64,000 nucleotides of DNA from Leisingera sp. ANG59 (GTDB lineage Bacteria > Pseudomonadota > Alphaproteobacteria > Rhodobacterales > Rhodobacteraceae), in contig NZ_WLCM01000007.1 in assembly GCF_013317235.1 (NCBI RefSeq), forward strand, positions 9,501 to 73,500. The letters run 5' to 3'. The notes under the pieces are model-generated. The model saw only the letters and a list, made by a program, of their open reading frames with translations. It made no database searches and was not told the origin of the DNA. Every line of letters starts with the position of its first letter. Within the stretch, counting starts at the first letter, position 1. The position numbers and the translations under genes were made by a program. Of this stretch, positions 1 to 9,658 are shown in pieces.

Positions 1-153
1 TGTCTCCGGGGCGGGCGCAGCCACAGGGCGGCTGTGTCAGGCGGCTGATTGCAAAGGAAAATGCAGGCTTGCCGCAGAGCGCGGGAGTGTCAAAGGCCGG
101 GATTGCGGCGGAATTTAACAAAATCCGCCACAATTGCGCAGGTTAACGGGGCC
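1..153. other. Intergenic edge, no gene seen
   Basis: Non-coding sequence downstream of pgeF at the window edge. It becomes AT-richer near 110-150. No convincing gene, hairpin terminator or promoter was seen. Confidence 0.5.
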
Positions 154-909
154 TTAAAGGCGGATGCAGGAGATCAGGCGGCCGTAGTCGGCCTCTTTTG
201 CATGGGTGGCGCGGCGGTAGGAGAAGAACTTCTCCGCGTCTGAATAGGTGCAGTGGCGGCTCCACTCGGCTGCGCCGATACCGGCCTGGCGCAGCTTGTA
301 CAGGCCGAGGCCGGGCAGGTCGAACAGGTAGCGGTCGCCCTCGCCATTGGCAAAGAAGCGGGCGTAGGCGTCGTCCTGCATCATGAAGTCGTCGAAGAAT
401 TCCGGGCCGACCTCATAAGCGCGCTGGGAAATGGTCGGGCCGATCACCGCGGCGGTGTTTTCGCGCCGGGCGCCGAGGCCCTCCATCGCGTCCAGCGTCG
501 CCTCCAGCACCCCGTCCAAGGTGCCGCGCCAGCCCGCGTGGGCAGCGCCGATGACGCCGGCTTCGGGGTCGGAGAACAGCACCGGCTGGCAGTCGGCGGT
601 CAGGATCGACAGCGCCAGCCCCGGCACATTGGTGACCATTGCGTCTGCCTGCGGCCGCTCCTGCGACGGCTCTGTCACCACCTGCACATCGGCGCTGTGG
701 ACCTGGTGCACGGCGCTCAGGTGTTCCGGCGGAACCTCCATTGCGGCGGCCACGCGGGCCCGGTTGATCCGTACCGCCTCGCGCTGGTCGGTGGAGCCGA
801 GGCCGCAGTTCAGACCCTTGTAGATGCCGGAGGACGCGCCGCCCTTGCGGGTGAAGAACCCGTGCCGCACCGGGCCAAGCAGATCGGACGTGAGAATTTC
901 AAGCGTCAT
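154..909 (-). CDS. pgeF: Peptidoglycan editing factor / laccase-domain protein PgeF (YfiH family)
   Basis: A 251-residue protein of the YfiH/COG1496 family, now regarded as a zinc-dependent cytoplasmic editing or purine-nucleoside enzyme. Visible motifs are HQVHS (68-72), ADC (105-107) and HAGWRG (124-129); by family knowledge H71, C107 and H124 form the metal site. The ATG at 907-909 overlaps the stop of the upstream methyltransferase gene as ATGA, which fixes the start; longer readings only run into that gene. It is the last gene of the lgt-midA-pgeF operon. Family assignment is firm, physiological substrate less so. Confidence 0.93.
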   Translation of the reverse strand: MTLEILTSDLLGPVRHGFFTRKGGASSGIYKGLNCGLGSTDQREAVRINRARVAAAMEVPPEHLSAVHQVHSADVQVVTEPSQERPQADAMVTNVPGLALSILTADCQPVLFSDPEAGVIGAAHAGWRGTLDGVLEATLDAMEGLGARRENTAAVIGPTISQRAYEVGPEFFDDFMMQDDAYARFFANGEGDRYLFDLPGLGLYKLRQAGIGAAEWSRHCTYSDAEKFFSYRRATHAKEADYGRLISCIRL

Positions 910-1973
910 GGGTTCAATCCTGGCAAAGGGGCAGCCTGTGGCGGGCAGAGGCCGAGCACTTTGAACAGGTTTCCCATTTCGTCCGGGTGCGTCAACCGCC
1001 GATGTGCGGCGATCAGGGAGTCCAGCGCCGCGCCCTGCAGCGGGGCGGCCAGGGCGCGGGCGCGGTCGGTGATGCCGAGCCGTTCCAGGAAAACGCCCTG
1101 CGGAGTGAGGCGGGTAAAGGCGCAATCGGCGGTTTTCGCTGCCATTGCCAGCGCCTCGAAATCCACATGCGCCGTCAGATCGGCCTCGCCGGGGGTCTGC
1201 AGCGGATCAGCGGGTTCATGCGCGCGCAGGGCCTGCAAGGTGTCCCCCAGCGCCCGCCAGTCGCCGTAGTCCACGATCAGCGCGGCGCCGCCATGGGCAG
1301 CGATTCGGGCGGCGATGGACTGGGTGACCGGGGCGGCGGCTTCGCAGATCTCGACCACATCGCCGTCCCGGGTGTCGGCCAGCCGGTGGTCCAGCGCAGG
1401 CTGCGGCGCGGCGGGGCTGAGGCCGAAGCTGAGGGCGCCGCCCTGCAGGCCGATGCGCTTCTCGCTCCAGCCGTCGCCTGCGCGGATGAACTGGCGGATG
1501 GGCAGCGCGTCGAAGAACTCGTTGGCGACCAGGAACAGCGGCTGAGCGGGCAGCGCATCCACGGTGTCCAGCCATTGGGGCGCGTAGCCGTCCAGCGCCT
1601 TGGCCTGGGCCGCGCGCAGGGTTGGCGAGGCCTCGACCAGATGGATCCGCATGGCGGCGTGGAAGCCGGGCACGCCGCGGGTGGCGCGCAGAAGATCCGC
1701 CATCAGGGTGCCGCGGCCGGGGCCCAGTTCGGCCAGCGCGAAGGGGGCGGGGGATCCCTGGTCCAGCCAGGCCTGGGCCAGCGACAGGCCCAGCAGCTCG
1801 CCGAACATCTGGCTGATTTCCGGCGCGGTGGTGAAATCGCCCTTGGCACCCAGCGGGTCGCGGGTGGTGTAATAGCCGAACTGCGGGTGCAGCAGGCAGT
1901 CGGCCATGTAGTCCGCTACCGACATCGGGCCATCGGTGCGGATGCGTGCGTGGAGATGGTTCAAAAGGCTCAT
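906..1973 (-). CDS. SAM-dependent methyltransferase, MidA/NDUFAF7 family
   Basis: 355 residues of the COG1565 (DUF185) family. In mitochondria the homologue NDUFAF7/MidA methylates an arginine of a complex I subunit; in bacteria the target is not established. The N-terminal block [10 protein letters not shown] (45-54) and the SAM-binding motif ELGPGRGTL (82-90) are clear, followed by a typical VEASP acidic-loop motif. The gene overlaps lgt upstream and pgeF downstream by 4 bp each, so the three are translationally coupled. This gene order is common in Rhodobacteraceae. Confidence 0.9.
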   Translation of the reverse strand: MSLLNHLHARIRTDGPMSVADYMADCLLHPQFGYYTTRDPLGAKGDFTTAPEISQMFGELLGLSLAQAWLDQGSPAPFALAELGPGRGTLMADLLRATRGVPGFHAAMRIHLVEASPTLRAAQAKALDGYAPQWLDTVDALPAQPLFLVANEFFDALPIRQFIRAGDGWSEKRIGLQGGALSFGLSPAAPQPALDHRLADTRDGDVVEICEAAAPVTQSIAARIAAHGGAALIVDYGDWRALGDTLQALRAHEPADPLQTPGEADLTAHVDFEALAMAAKTADCAFTRLTPQGVFLERLGITDRARALAAPLQGAALDSLIAAHRRLTHPDEMGNLFKVLGLCPPQAAPLPGLNP

Positions 1974-2869
1974 GCGGTGCTCCGGGCCGCGTGCCGGGCG
2001 CGGATCAGGAACCAGAGGCCGATCGCAATCATCGGCAGCGACAGCGCCTGGCCCTGGGTCAGGCCGATGCCGTCAATGTGCCAGGCCAGCCCCAGCGGGT
2101 TGCCGGGGGTGACGAACTGGGCGTCCGGCTGGCGGAAGAACTCGACAATGAACCGGGCGAGCCCGTAGCCCGCCAGGAACACGCCCAAGAGGCGGCCCGG
2201 GGTGTGGAAGGCATTGCGGCGCCAGGCAAGGTACAGGAGCACGGCACTGAGGATCAGCCCCTCCATCAGCGCCTCATAGAGCTGCGAGGGGTGGCGGGCG
2301 CAAAGCTCTCCCAGCGCCTGGCCGCAGTCCTGCGCCGCCGGGCCGGGGAAGGCGACGCCCCAGGGCAGGCCGGTCGGGCGGCCCCAGAGTTCGGCATTGA
2401 TGAAATTGCTGAGACGGCCCAGCAGCAGCCCCGGCGCGACGGTATGGGCCACCAGATCGGCCATTTGCAGGCGCGGGATGCCGTGGCGCGCGGCGTAGAT
2501 CCAGGAGGCTGCGATCACCCCGATCAACCCGCCGTGAAAGGCCATGCCGCCCTGCCAGATCTTCAGGATCTCCGCAGGGTTCGTCAGGTAGTAGGCGGGC
2601 TGGTAGAACAGCACAAAGCCGAGCCGCCCGCCGAGGATCACGCCGAGAATGATCCAGGTGAGAAGGTCTTCGACCTGCCCGGGTTTCATCGGCGGCTGAT
2701 TGGCAGGCCACAGCGCGGGGCGGCGCAGCGCCGCGACGGCCAGGCGCCAGGCGATGACGATGCCCGCGATATAGGCCAGCGCGTACCAGCGCAGGGCGAA
2801 CTCGAAAGAGCCGAGGGCGATCGAGAAGATCTCGGGCGAGAGGTCGGGGAATTGGAACATGGCCTGCAT
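1970..2869 (-). CDS. lgt: Prolipoprotein diacylglyceryl transferase Lgt
   Basis: 299-residue inner-membrane enzyme that transfers diacylglycerol from phosphatidylglycerol to the lipobox cysteine of prolipoproteins, the first step of lipoprotein maturation. The HGGLIG motif (112-117) and the Lgt signature [13 protein letters not shown] (151-163) are intact, and several hydrophobic segments are visible. A second ATG nine bases inside (2860) is an equally possible start. It heads the operon with midA and pgeF, diverging from ubiK. Confidence 0.97.
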   Translation of the reverse strand: MQAMFQFPDLSPEIFSIALGSFEFALRWYALAYIAGIVIAWRLAVAALRRPALWPANQPPMKPGQVEDLLTWIILGVILGGRLGFVLFYQPAYYLTNPAEILKIWQGGMAFHGGLIGVIAASWIYAARHGIPRLQMADLVAHTVAPGLLLGRLSNFINAELWGRPTGLPWGVAFPGPAAQDCGQALGELCARHPSQLYEALMEGLILSAVLLYLAWRRNAFHTPGRLLGVFLAGYGLARFIVEFFRQPDAQFVTPGNPLGLAWHIDGIGLTQGQALSLPMIAIGLWFLIRARHAARSTA

Positions 2870-2966
2870 GTGCGTCTGAATGCCTCTGCTCTCCGGGGGA
2901 AGTCAACGGCTTGCAGCCGGGCGTGTGCTTGCCCATATAGGACACAACCCCGAGACGGAGAAGAAC

Positions 2967-3212
2967 ATGCAGACCCGCAACAAGATCCTGGACGATATTT
3001 CGCAGCTGATGACCAATGCGATGGGCGTGGCCCAGGGCGCCAAGGACGAGGCGGAAACCGCGATGAAGAGCATGATCGACCGCTGGCTGGCCGACCGCGA
3101 TTTCGTCACCCGCGAGGAGTTCGACGCGGTGCGCGCGATGGCGCAGAAGGCGCGCGAGGAGAACGAGGCGCTGAAGGCGCGGCTGGACGCGCTGGAGGCG
3201 GCGCAGAAGTGA
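2967..3212 (+). CDS. ubiK: UbiK-type ubiquinone biosynthesis accessory factor (BMFP/YqiC family)
   Basis: An 81-residue protein with an amphipathic N-terminal helix and a charged C-terminal coiled coil rich in Glu, Ala, Arg and Leu, as in the BMFP/YqiC family. UbiK helps the soluble Ubi complex make ubiquinone under aerobic conditions; in Rhodobacteraceae the role is inferred by homology. The ATG follows GGAGAAGA. The gene is monocistronic, divergent from lgt, and followed by a terminator-like hairpin. Confidence 0.82.
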   Translation: MQTRNKILDDISQLMTNAMGVAQGAKDEAETAMKSMIDRWLADRDFVTREEFDAVRAMAQKAREENEALKARLDALEAAQK

Positions 3213-3256
3213 GCCAAGGCGCTGGCGGGCGTATTGCCTGCCCTGCGGTGAATGGA

Positions 3257-3291
3257 AGCCTGCTGCGGCGTGGTGCTGCGGCGGGCTTTTT
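3257..3291 (+). terminator. Rho-independent terminator after ubiK
   Basis: A 13-bp stem including three G-U pairs (arms AGCCTGCTGCGGC and GCTGCGGCGGGCT) with a five-base loop, followed by a T5 tract. Confidence 0.6.
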
Positions 3292-3481
3292 CGTGCCCCG
3301 TGTTTTTCCGGGGAGAGGCGGGCAGAGTGCCCGCCCGGCGGCGGTCTGCACAGCACGCATAGCTGCCCTGCGGGGCTGTGGATAAAAACAGGTCGCTTTC
3401 CGCCCGCTTGGTCGAAAACTGCGCAGCGGTTTGCGGGCCGGGCGGTACATGCTGGCTCAGCTTCATCAGAGGGATCACAGC

Positions 3482-4033
3482 ATGGTGTCTGTCTATACGG
3501 TGCCGGGGGCGTTCAGCACTCAGGAATGCGCGGAAATCATCCGCAAGGCGGAGGAGGCGCCGGACAGCGAGGCGCTGCTGGTGGGCCAGACCCGGGATCA
3601 CAACCTGCGCCGCGCCAGCGTGGTTTGGCTGGACGACGTGCCGGGCACCGGCTGGGTGATGGACCGGCTGATCTCGCTGGTGCGGCGGGCTAACAAGGAG
3701 CGCTTCGGCTTTGACCTGCGCGAGTTTGCCGAAAGCCCGCAGGCGGCCAGCTACAAATCCGAAGACAGCGGCCATTTCGCCTGGCACTCGGACATCGGCG
3801 ACGGGCCGGTGGCGGGCAAGCGCAAGCTGAGCCTGATCGTGCAGCTGAGCAAGCCCGGCGCCTATGACGGCGGCGACCTGGAGATCATGCCGGGCGCCCA
3901 TGTGGTGGCGGCCAGCCGGGTGCAGGGCAGCGCCACGGTGTTTCCCAGCTTCCTGCTGCATCAGGTGACTCCGGTCACCCGCGGCGAGCGCAAGTCGCTG
4001 ACCGTCTGGGCGCACGGGCCGGCCTTCCGCTGA
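3482..4033 (+). CDS. 2OG-Fe(II) dioxygenase, prolyl-4-hydroxylase-like (PKHD type)
   Basis: 183 residues. It shows the non-haem iron triad H102-x-D104 (WHSD) and H160 (HQVTPV), with R170 as probable 2-oxoglutarate-binding residue in the block ERKSLTVW. This fits Fe(II)/2-oxoglutarate hydroxylases related to PiuC/PKHD and prolyl 4-hydroxylases; the substrate cannot be read from sequence. The ATG at 3482 is chosen because AGAGGGA lies seven bases before it; an in-frame ATG at 3449 has no such site. No partner gene is obvious. Confidence 0.82.
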   Translation: MVSVYTVPGAFSTQECAEIIRKAEEAPDSEALLVGQTRDHNLRRASVVWLDDVPGTGWVMDRLISLVRRANKERFGFDLREFAESPQAASYKSEDSGHFAWHSDIGDGPVAGKRKLSLIVQLSKPGAYDGGDLEIMPGAHVVAASRVQGSATVFPSFLLHQVTPVTRGERKSLTVWAHGPAFR

Positions 4034-4165
4034 GCCTTGGGCCGCAATGACCCGCGGTCTTTGCAGCGCGGGCCCGCCATCCATGCGCCATTTACGATGT
4101 GTTCTGCTATATTGCACCCGGGCTGCCGTGCGGCGCCCGGGTGTGTTCAGCGGGGGACAGGTACG

Positions 4166-5242
4166 ATGGCGGCACAGAACGGCTATATGCTGATTGCGGA
4201 CATATCCGGGTACACGCAGTTCCTGACCTCCTCGGAGCTGGATCACGCCAATCCGATCCTGCAGTCGCTGCTGCAGGCGGTGGCGGAGCAGGTCGGCGAG
4301 CCGCTGCATTTCTGGAAGCTGGAAGGCGACGCGGTGCTGGCCTATTCGACCCGGGCTGAGCTGGTCTCCGGCGATCTGCTGCTGACGTTCTGCGAGAACC
4401 TCTATAACGCCTTTGCCGCCCGGCGGCAGGATATCGTGGCCAATACCACATGCCCCTGCCGCGCCTGCGCCAATGCCGGCGGGCTGGATCTGAAGGTCAT
4501 CGTCCACTACGGCGCCTTTGACGAGATGCAGGTGGGGCCGGTCAAGGATCTGTCGGGTGCCGACGTGATTCTGGTGCACCGGATGACCAAGACCGAGGCC
4601 GCGGCGGAAACCGGCGTGCGCAGCTATGCGCTGTTCAGCGATGCCGCGGTGCAGGCAATGCAGCTGCAGGCGGCGATGAAGCCCTATTCACAAGAAATCG
4701 AGCATTTCGGCGACGTCACCATGCAGGTCTATGACCTGGCCCGCGCCTGGGAGCACTTCCGGGCCGGGCAGGCGCGGGATTTCCTGGAGGAGGCGGACGG
4801 GATCTGGACCTACCGGCGCCGGTTCAAGGCGCCGCCGCAGCTGGTCTGGGAGGCGCTGACCGCGCCGGAATTCAAGCTGCGCTGGATGGATCAGGTCAGC
4901 ACCATGGAGATGGACAATCCGGACGGCCGCCTGGGGGCCGGATCGGTCTATCATTGCGGCCATTCCCTGGCGGAGTTTGTCTACCGGGTCACCGACTGGC
5001 AGCCGTTCGAGTATTTCTCGACCCGGATCAAGGATCCTGGCCGCGACGGCATCGAATTGCCTGAAACCTACCATCTGACGCCAGACGGGGACGGGACCGC
5101 GCTGCGCTATACCATGGGCCGGGCCTGTGACAGTGCAGGCAACCGGTCTGAGGTCTCGGAGCAGGAGGCGGTGGGGTTCCTGTCGGAATTCTGGCCGGCC
5201 TCTTTTGATGCGATGGATGCGGAGCTGGCGCAGCCGTCCTGA
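4166..5242 (+). CDS. DUF2652 / SRPBCC two-domain protein
   Basis: 358 residues. The N-terminal half (about 1-185) begins with a segment reading ADISGYTQFL followed by HFWKLEGDAVLAY, the pattern of DUF2652, which has a nucleotide-cyclase-like fold; a cluster CPCRAC lies in the middle. The C-terminal half (about 215-355) looks like an SRPBCC/START-type hydrophobic ligand pocket. The function is not known. The start at 4166 is preceded by GGGGGACAGG. It stands alone between the oxygenase and the YbjN-like gene. Confidence 0.78.
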   Translation: MAAQNGYMLIADISGYTQFLTSSELDHANPILQSLLQAVAEQVGEPLHFWKLEGDAVLAYSTRAELVSGDLLLTFCENLYNAFAARRQDIVANTTCPCRACANAGGLDLKVIVHYGAFDEMQVGPVKDLSGADVILVHRMTKTEAAAETGVRSYALFSDAAVQAMQLQAAMKPYSQEIEHFGDVTMQVYDLARAWEHFRAGQARDFLEEADGIWTYRRRFKAPPQLVWEALTAPEFKLRWMDQVSTMEMDNPDGRLGAGSVYHCGHSLAEFVYRVTDWQPFEYFSTRIKDPGRDGIELPETYHLTPDGDGTALRYTMGRACDSAGNRSEVSEQEAVGFLSEFWPASFDAMDAELAQPS

Positions 5243-5526
5243 TCCTGGCCTTTCACAGACCGCAAAATCCGGGCCTGGGGCGGTGCTCCGGGCTTTACCT
5301 CTGCGCCCGCCGGCTCCATAGTCACGCAGCCGGCATTTAGGGGGCTGTGGATTGTTCATCCACAAGTTATTGCAGATATCCCCAAAATAAAGGGTTGCCA
5401 GATCACCTTTTCGGCCCCACCATATCTAGTATGGGAGCGGGGATGCCTCCCCGGCCCGTAGCACAAAAACCTAGCTATAGGGCGCCTCTGTGCCCTGATG
5501 CGCTAGGCAAAATGAGAGGTGGCATC

Positions 5527-6027
5527 ATGGCACTATCCGAGCTTCACCTGGAAGAAGACGTCCATCCGATCGACATCGTTGAGACCTTGGCGTCGCACCA
5601 CGATTGGGACTTCGACAGGGTCGGGGACGATCAGATCGCGATGTCGGTGGAAGGGCAGTGGCGCACCTATTCGCTGACGCTGGCCTGGTCGGGCTATGAA
5701 GAATGCCTGCGGCTGGTCTGCAGCTTCGAGATGGAGCCGCCGGAGGCGGAGCTGCCGCAGCTCTATGAGCTGATCAACTGCATGAACGACCAGTGCTGGG
5801 AAGGCTCCTTCACCTATTGGGCGGACCACAAGCTGATGCTGTTCCGGTACGGGCTGATGCTGTCCGGCGGCCAAATGGCAACGCCGCAGCAGATCGACGC
5901 GATGCTGCACGCGGCGGTGGCCAATGCGGAGCGCTACTATCCGGCGATCCAGCTGGCGGTCTGGGGCCAGCGCAGCCCGCAGGAGGCGATGCAGGTCGCC
6001 ATTGCAGAGGCTTACGGGCGGGCGTAA
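5527..6027 (+). CDS. YbjN domain-containing protein
   Basis: A 166-residue soluble acidic protein of the YbjN family (bacterial sensory-transduction-regulator-like, structurally related to type III secretion chaperones). It contains family-like stretches such as LYELINCMND and an alternating beta/alpha pattern. The ATG at 5527 has AGAGGTG close upstream; an ATG at 5512 is possible. It is 40 bp ahead of proC and probably begins the ybjN-proC-csaA-dehydrogenase run. Exact role unknown. Confidence 0.8.
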   Translation: MALSELHLEEDVHPIDIVETLASHHDWDFDRVGDDQIAMSVEGQWRTYSLTLAWSGYEECLRLVCSFEMEPPEAELPQLYELINCMNDQCWEGSFTYWADHKLMLFRYGLMLSGGQMATPQQIDAMLHAAVANAERYYPAIQLAVWGQRSPQEAMQVAIAEAYGRA

Positions 6028-6067
6028 ACCTGTGCCCTGAACCTGATACGAAGGGGAGGGGCGAAAC

Positions 6068-6883
6068 ATGGATATGCAGGATATCGCTGCCCGCGGCCTG
6101 GTGCTGCTGGGCTGCGGCAAGATGGGATCGGCGATGCTGGCCGGATGGCTGGAGGGCGGACTGCCCGCATCCTCGGTCTGGGTGATCGACCCGCACCCGT
6201 CGGAGTGGCTGAAGAGCACCGGCGTTCACATCAACGCAGAGCTGCCCGCGGCGCCGGGGATCGTGCTGATCGCGGTGAAGCCGCAGATGATGGGCGAGGC
6301 GCTGCCCGTGCTGCAGAGCTACGGCAACGGCACCACCCTGTTCATTTCCGTTGCAGCAGGCACCTCTATCGCGACTTTCGAAGATGTTCTGGGCGCGCAG
6401 TCGCCGATCGTGCGGGCGATGCCCAACACGCCGGCCGCCGTGGGCCGGGGAATCACCGCGATTATCGGCAATGCCCATACCAGTGATGCGGATATCGGCC
6501 GGGCCGAGGGGCTGCTGCAGGCCGTGGGCCAGACCGTGCGGCTGGAAAACGAGGGCCAGATGGATGCTGTCACTGGCGTCAGCGGCTCCGGCCCGGCCTA
6601 CGTGTTCCACCTGATCGAGACCCTGGCTGCCGCGGGCGAAGCGCAGGGGCTGCCTGCTGAGCTGGCGATGAAGCTAGCCAAGGCAACCGTGGGCGGTGCC
6701 GGTGCGCTGGCAGAGGCGGCAGAGGAAAGCCCCAGCCAGCTGCGCATCAATGTGACCAGCCCCAACGGCACCACCCAGGCAGCTTTGGAAGTGCTGATGG
6801 ATGATGACGACGGTTTCCCGGCACTGCTGAACCGTGCCGTTGCCGCGGCCACCAACCGCTCCAAGGAGCTGTCGCGTGGCTGA
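6068..6883 (+). CDS. proC: Pyrroline-5-carboxylate reductase
   Basis: 271 residues. ProC reduces 1-pyrroline-5-carboxylate to proline with NAD(P)H, the last step of proline synthesis. The Rossmann motif GCGKMG (15-20) is near the N-terminus, the substrate block VTGVSGSGPAYVF follows, and the C-terminal helical dimerisation domain is complete. AAGGGGAGGG precedes the ATG. The 3' end overlaps the GTG start of csaA by 8 bp, so the two are coupled. Confidence 0.96.
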   Translation: MDMQDIAARGLVLLGCGKMGSAMLAGWLEGGLPASSVWVIDPHPSEWLKSTGVHINAELPAAPGIVLIAVKPQMMGEALPVLQSYGNGTTLFISVAAGTSIATFEDVLGAQSPIVRAMPNTPAAVGRGITAIIGNAHTSDADIGRAEGLLQAVGQTVRLENEGQMDAVTGVSGSGPAYVFHLIETLAAAGEAQGLPAELAMKLAKATVGGAGALAEAAEESPSQLRINVTSPNGTTQAALEVLMDDDDGFPALLNRAVAAATNRSKELSRG

Positions 6884-7214
6884 GATCAACTTCGATGACT
6901 TCATGAAAGTCGACATCCGCGTGGGCGAAGTGGTCCGCGCGGAGCCGTTTCCCGAGGCGCGCAAGCCGGCAATCAAGCTCTGGGTCGATTTCGGGGCCGA
7001 AATCGGCGTAAAAAAGAGCTCAGCGCAGATTACGGCGCATTACATGCCGGAAACGCTGGTGGGCAAGCAGGTTCTGGCCGTCGTAAACTTCCCGCCGCGG
7101 CAGATCGGCAAGTTCATGTCAGAGATCCTGGTTCTGGGCCTGCCGGATGAAAACGGAGAGATATTCCTGGCCGGGCCTGATGGAAAGGTCCCGCTGGGCG
7201 GGAGGATGCACTGA
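6876..7214 (+). CDS. csaA: CsaA-type tRNA-binding domain protein
   Basis: A 112-residue protein made only of a tRNA-binding OB fold (DFMKVDIRVGEV near the start, NFPPRQIGKFMSEILVLG in the middle), as in CsaA, a secretion-related chaperone of Bacillus and relative of YgjH and the MetG C-terminal domain. The start is a GTG at 6876, inside the end of proC, with AAGGAG seven bases before it. Function here is inferred from family only. Confidence 0.85.
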   Translation: MAEINFDDFMKVDIRVGEVVRAEPFPEARKPAIKLWVDFGAEIGVKKSSAQITAHYMPETLVGKQVLAVVNFPPRQIGKFMSEILVLGLPDENGEIFLAGPDGKVPLGGRMH

Positions 7215-7215
7215 G

Positions 7216-8169
7216 ATGAAAATCTGGATTGCGCGGCCGATGACGGCAGCGGTCACGGCACGGGCGCGGGAGGCCTTTGGTGATCTGGAAATCCGTGAGA
7301 CCAACGCGGTGATGAGCGAGGCGGAGATGCTTCGGGCTTTGTCCGAGTTCGACATCGTCGTGCCGACGCTGGGCGACAAGTTTTCGGCGGAGATCTTTGC
7401 CAAGGCGGGCACGCCCCGCTGCAAGCTGCTGGCCAACTTCGGGGTCGGCTACAACCACATCGACGTGGAGGCCGCGCGGGCGGCGGGCGTCGAGGTGACC
7501 AACACGCCGGGCGCGGTGACAGATGCCACCGCCGATATCGCGATGACGCTGATCCTGATGTCGGCGCGCCGCGCCTCCGAGGGCGAGCGGATGCTGCGCA
7601 AGGGCGATTGGGAGGGCTGGCACCCGACCCAGATGCTGGGCCTGCATGCCACCGGCAAGCGCGTCGGCATCGCCGGCATGGGGCGCATCGGCCAGGCGAT
7701 TGCACGGCGCTGCCATTTCGGCTTTGGCATGGATGTGTCCTATGTGGCGCGCTCCCCCAAGGAACTGGACTTCCCGGCCGACCGCGCCGAGAGCCTGATT
7801 GCGATGGCGGGTGAAGTGGACTTTCTGGTGGTGGCGGTCCCGGGCGGCGCGGAAACCACGCATCTGATCAACGCCGAAGTGCTGAACGCCATGCAGTCCC
7901 ATGCGCATCTGATCAACATCGCCCGCGGCGAAGTGGTGGAAGAGGCGGCGCTGATCGAGGCGCTGCAAAACAACCGGATCGGCGGTGCGGGTCTGGACGT
8001 CTATGAGTTCGAGCCCAAAGTGCCGCAGGCGCTGATTGATCTGGACAACGCCACCCTGCTGCCGCATCTGGGCACCGCCACCGAGGAAGTGCGCAGCAAC
8101 ATGGGCCATATGGCGCTGGACAACGTCGAGGCCTATCTGGCGGGCGCAGAGCTTCCCAACCGGGTTTAA
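7216..8169 (+). CDS. D-2-hydroxyacid dehydrogenase (glyoxylate/hydroxypyruvate reductase type)
   Basis: 317 residues of the NAD(P)-dependent D-isomer dehydrogenase family. The nucleotide-binding motif GMGRIG follows KRVGIA, and the catalytic trio is visible as Arg in NIARGEV, Glu in YEFEP and His in LPHLGTAT. The N-terminal FGVGYNHID block resembles D-glycerate dehydrogenases, so reduction of glyoxylate or hydroxypyruvate is the best guess. It starts one base after the csaA stop codon, so it is in the same transcript. Confidence 0.88.
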   Translation: MKIWIARPMTAAVTARAREAFGDLEIRETNAVMSEAEMLRALSEFDIVVPTLGDKFSAEIFAKAGTPRCKLLANFGVGYNHIDVEAARAAGVEVTNTPGAVTDATADIAMTLILMSARRASEGERMLRKGDWEGWHPTQMLGLHATGKRVGIAGMGRIGQAIARRCHFGFGMDVSYVARSPKELDFPADRAESLIAMAGEVDFLVVAVPGGAETTHLINAEVLNAMQSHAHLINIARGEVVEEAALIEALQNNRIGGAGLDVYEFEPKVPQALIDLDNATLLPHLGTATEEVRSNMGHMALDNVEAYLAGAELPNRV

Positions 8170-8206
8170 GCCAAGCTGTGCGTACGGCTGGAATGATGCA
8201 GCCGCC

Positions 8207-8812
8207 CTACGGGGCGGCTGTTCTGTCTTTGGGGGTGTCGCCGGTGGCCTCGCGCCAATGGCGGCGGCAGAGCGAGACATAGGTCTCATTGCCGCCGATC
8301 TGCACCTGGTCGCCCTCGGTCATCACCTGGCCTTGATCGTCCTGCCGCACAACCATGGTGGCCTTCTTGCCGCAATGGCAGATGGTGCGCACCTCGCGCA
8401 TCTCATCGGCCAGCGCCAAGAGAGTGGCAGAGCCGGGAAACAGGTTGCCCTGGAAATCCACGCGCAGCCCGTAGGCCAGCACCGGCACCCGCAGGTCGTC
8501 GACCACGCGGGCCAGCTGCCAGACCTGCTGAGGCTCCAGGAACTGCGCCTCATCCACGAAAATTGCTGCCAGCGGGCCGCGGGCCAGGCGCGTCTCGATC
8601 CGGGCATAGAGGTCGTCGCCTGCGGCGAACATATCCGCCTCCTCGCCGATGCCGATGCGAGACGCGATTTTGCCGGCGCCGGCCCGGTCGTCCAGCCGGG
8701 CGGTCAGCAGATAGGTCTCCATATGGTTTTCGCGGTAGTTGTGCGACGCCTGCAGCAGCACCGTCGACTTGCCCGCGTTCATGGTCGAGTAATTGAAATA
8801 AAGCTTGGCCAT
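8207..8812 (-). CDS. tdk: Thymidine kinase (type II)
   Basis: 201 residues. Tdk phosphorylates thymidine to dTMP in the salvage pathway. The P-loop STMNAGKST (9-17), a DEAQFL Walker-B block and a C-terminal zinc site (CHCGK and LCRRHW) match the tetrameric bacterial/human TK1 class. The ATG at 8810-8812 starts MAKLYFNYS as in homologues; upstream extension is unlike the family. It converges with the dehydrogenase, 37 bp apart. Confidence 0.95.
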   Translation of the reverse strand: MAKLYFNYSTMNAGKSTVLLQASHNYRENHMETYLLTARLDDRAGAGKIASRIGIGEEADMFAAGDDLYARIETRLARGPLAAIFVDEAQFLEPQQVWQLARVVDDLRVPVLAYGLRVDFQGNLFPGSATLLALADEMREVRTICHCGKKATMVVRQDDQGQVMTEGDQVQIGGNETYVSLCRRHWREATGDTPKDRTAAP

Positions 8813-9193
8813 GGCGGCGGGTTTACCTGCATGGGGGCGCCGGGGAAACCGGATTCTTGGACGCCGCCGCGGGACTGTCGAGGCAAAGGGGGAGACAAAG
8901 GAAGGCTCACCGGGGCAGACGCGGCCAGGGTGGAACAAAACCCTTTTCGGCGGCCAACGCCATTTGCCCCGGAGAGCACAAGTTCCGGGCAGACCAATTA
9001 CCCTGAAGGCAGGATGTCACTCACCCATCCTGCTTTGCACTGGACAACAGATGCCAATCGCACCATGTCACTTGCTAAATCCCTGAAAACCTGAGGGATG
9101 GATAAGGTATCGCAATTCCTCTACAACTCGGATATGGGAAATTAACTGGTTCGTTCCCCATGGGGCGCGGCGGTCAAGCCAGGCAGGAATTTT
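8813..9193. other. Intergenic region between tdk and the arsH operon
   Basis: About 380 bp with no gene. It must carry the divergent promoters of tdk and of the 9194 gene, but no clean -35/-10 pair was found. Two short hairpins are visible: GCAGGATG (9009-9016) with CATCCTGC (9026-9033), followed by TTT, and ATCCCT (9079-9084) with AGGGAT (9094-9099). Confidence 0.5.
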
Positions 9194-9658
9194 ATGGCGG
9201 AAATCGGGACGTATCTGAAAAAGCACACAGAGGCGCTGGTCAAGGATGTGGGTATCGAAGCTGCCTGCCAGATCACCGGCAAGTCAAAGGCGACACTGGG
9301 GCGGTATTACTCGGACAATGCAGAGCATGCCGACCGGTTCATGCCGGTGGATGCGGTGGCCAAGCTGGAAAGCGCGTCGTCCTATCCGCATGTGACCTCG
9401 GCGCTGGCGGATCTGAAGAACATCACCCTGTCCTACAACGGCAATGGCAGTGCCGAGGAAACCGGCCGCAGCGGCGGCGTGAACTCGGATGTGATTGCTC
9501 TCAGCCAGCGGTTCGCCCAGCTGATGTGCGAGTACCAGGCCGCGATGGAAGACGGCATCATCACCGTCAATGAGGCAAAACGCCTGCTTCGCGAGACGGT
9601 GCTGCTGCAGCAGGTGCTGCTGGATATGAAGCTGCATCTGGAAGAAGAAAGTGCCTGA
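9194..9658 (+). CDS. Small HTH-like protein of unknown function
   Basis: 154 residues, not assigned to a named family. Residues about 18-40 ([21 protein letters not shown]) resemble a helix-turn-helix, a glycine/serine-rich linker follows near 85-100, and the C-terminal 50 residues are predicted helical ([19 protein letters not shown]). A DNA-binding regulator is plausible but unproven. AGGCAGGAA precedes the ATG. It overlaps arsH by 8 bp, so the two are probably co-transcribed. Confidence 0.65.
   Translation: MAEIGTYLKKHTEALVKDVGIEAACQITGKSKATLGRYYSDNAEHADRFMPVDAVAKLESASSYPHVTSALADLKNITLSYNGNGSAEETGRSGGVNSDVIALSQRFAQLMCEYQAAMEDGIITVNEAKRLLRETVLLQQVLLDMKLHLEEESA

Noticed and set aside
1946-3385. 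479-codon plus-strand frame opposite lgt and through ubiK
   Set aside because: Shadow of lgt and overlaps ubiK in another frame; no family similarity.
3377-3385. Perfect DnaA box (TGTGGATAA), plus a weaker pair at 5345-5363
   Set aside because: Isolated boxes without an AT-rich unwinding region, dnaA, or clusters; not an origin.
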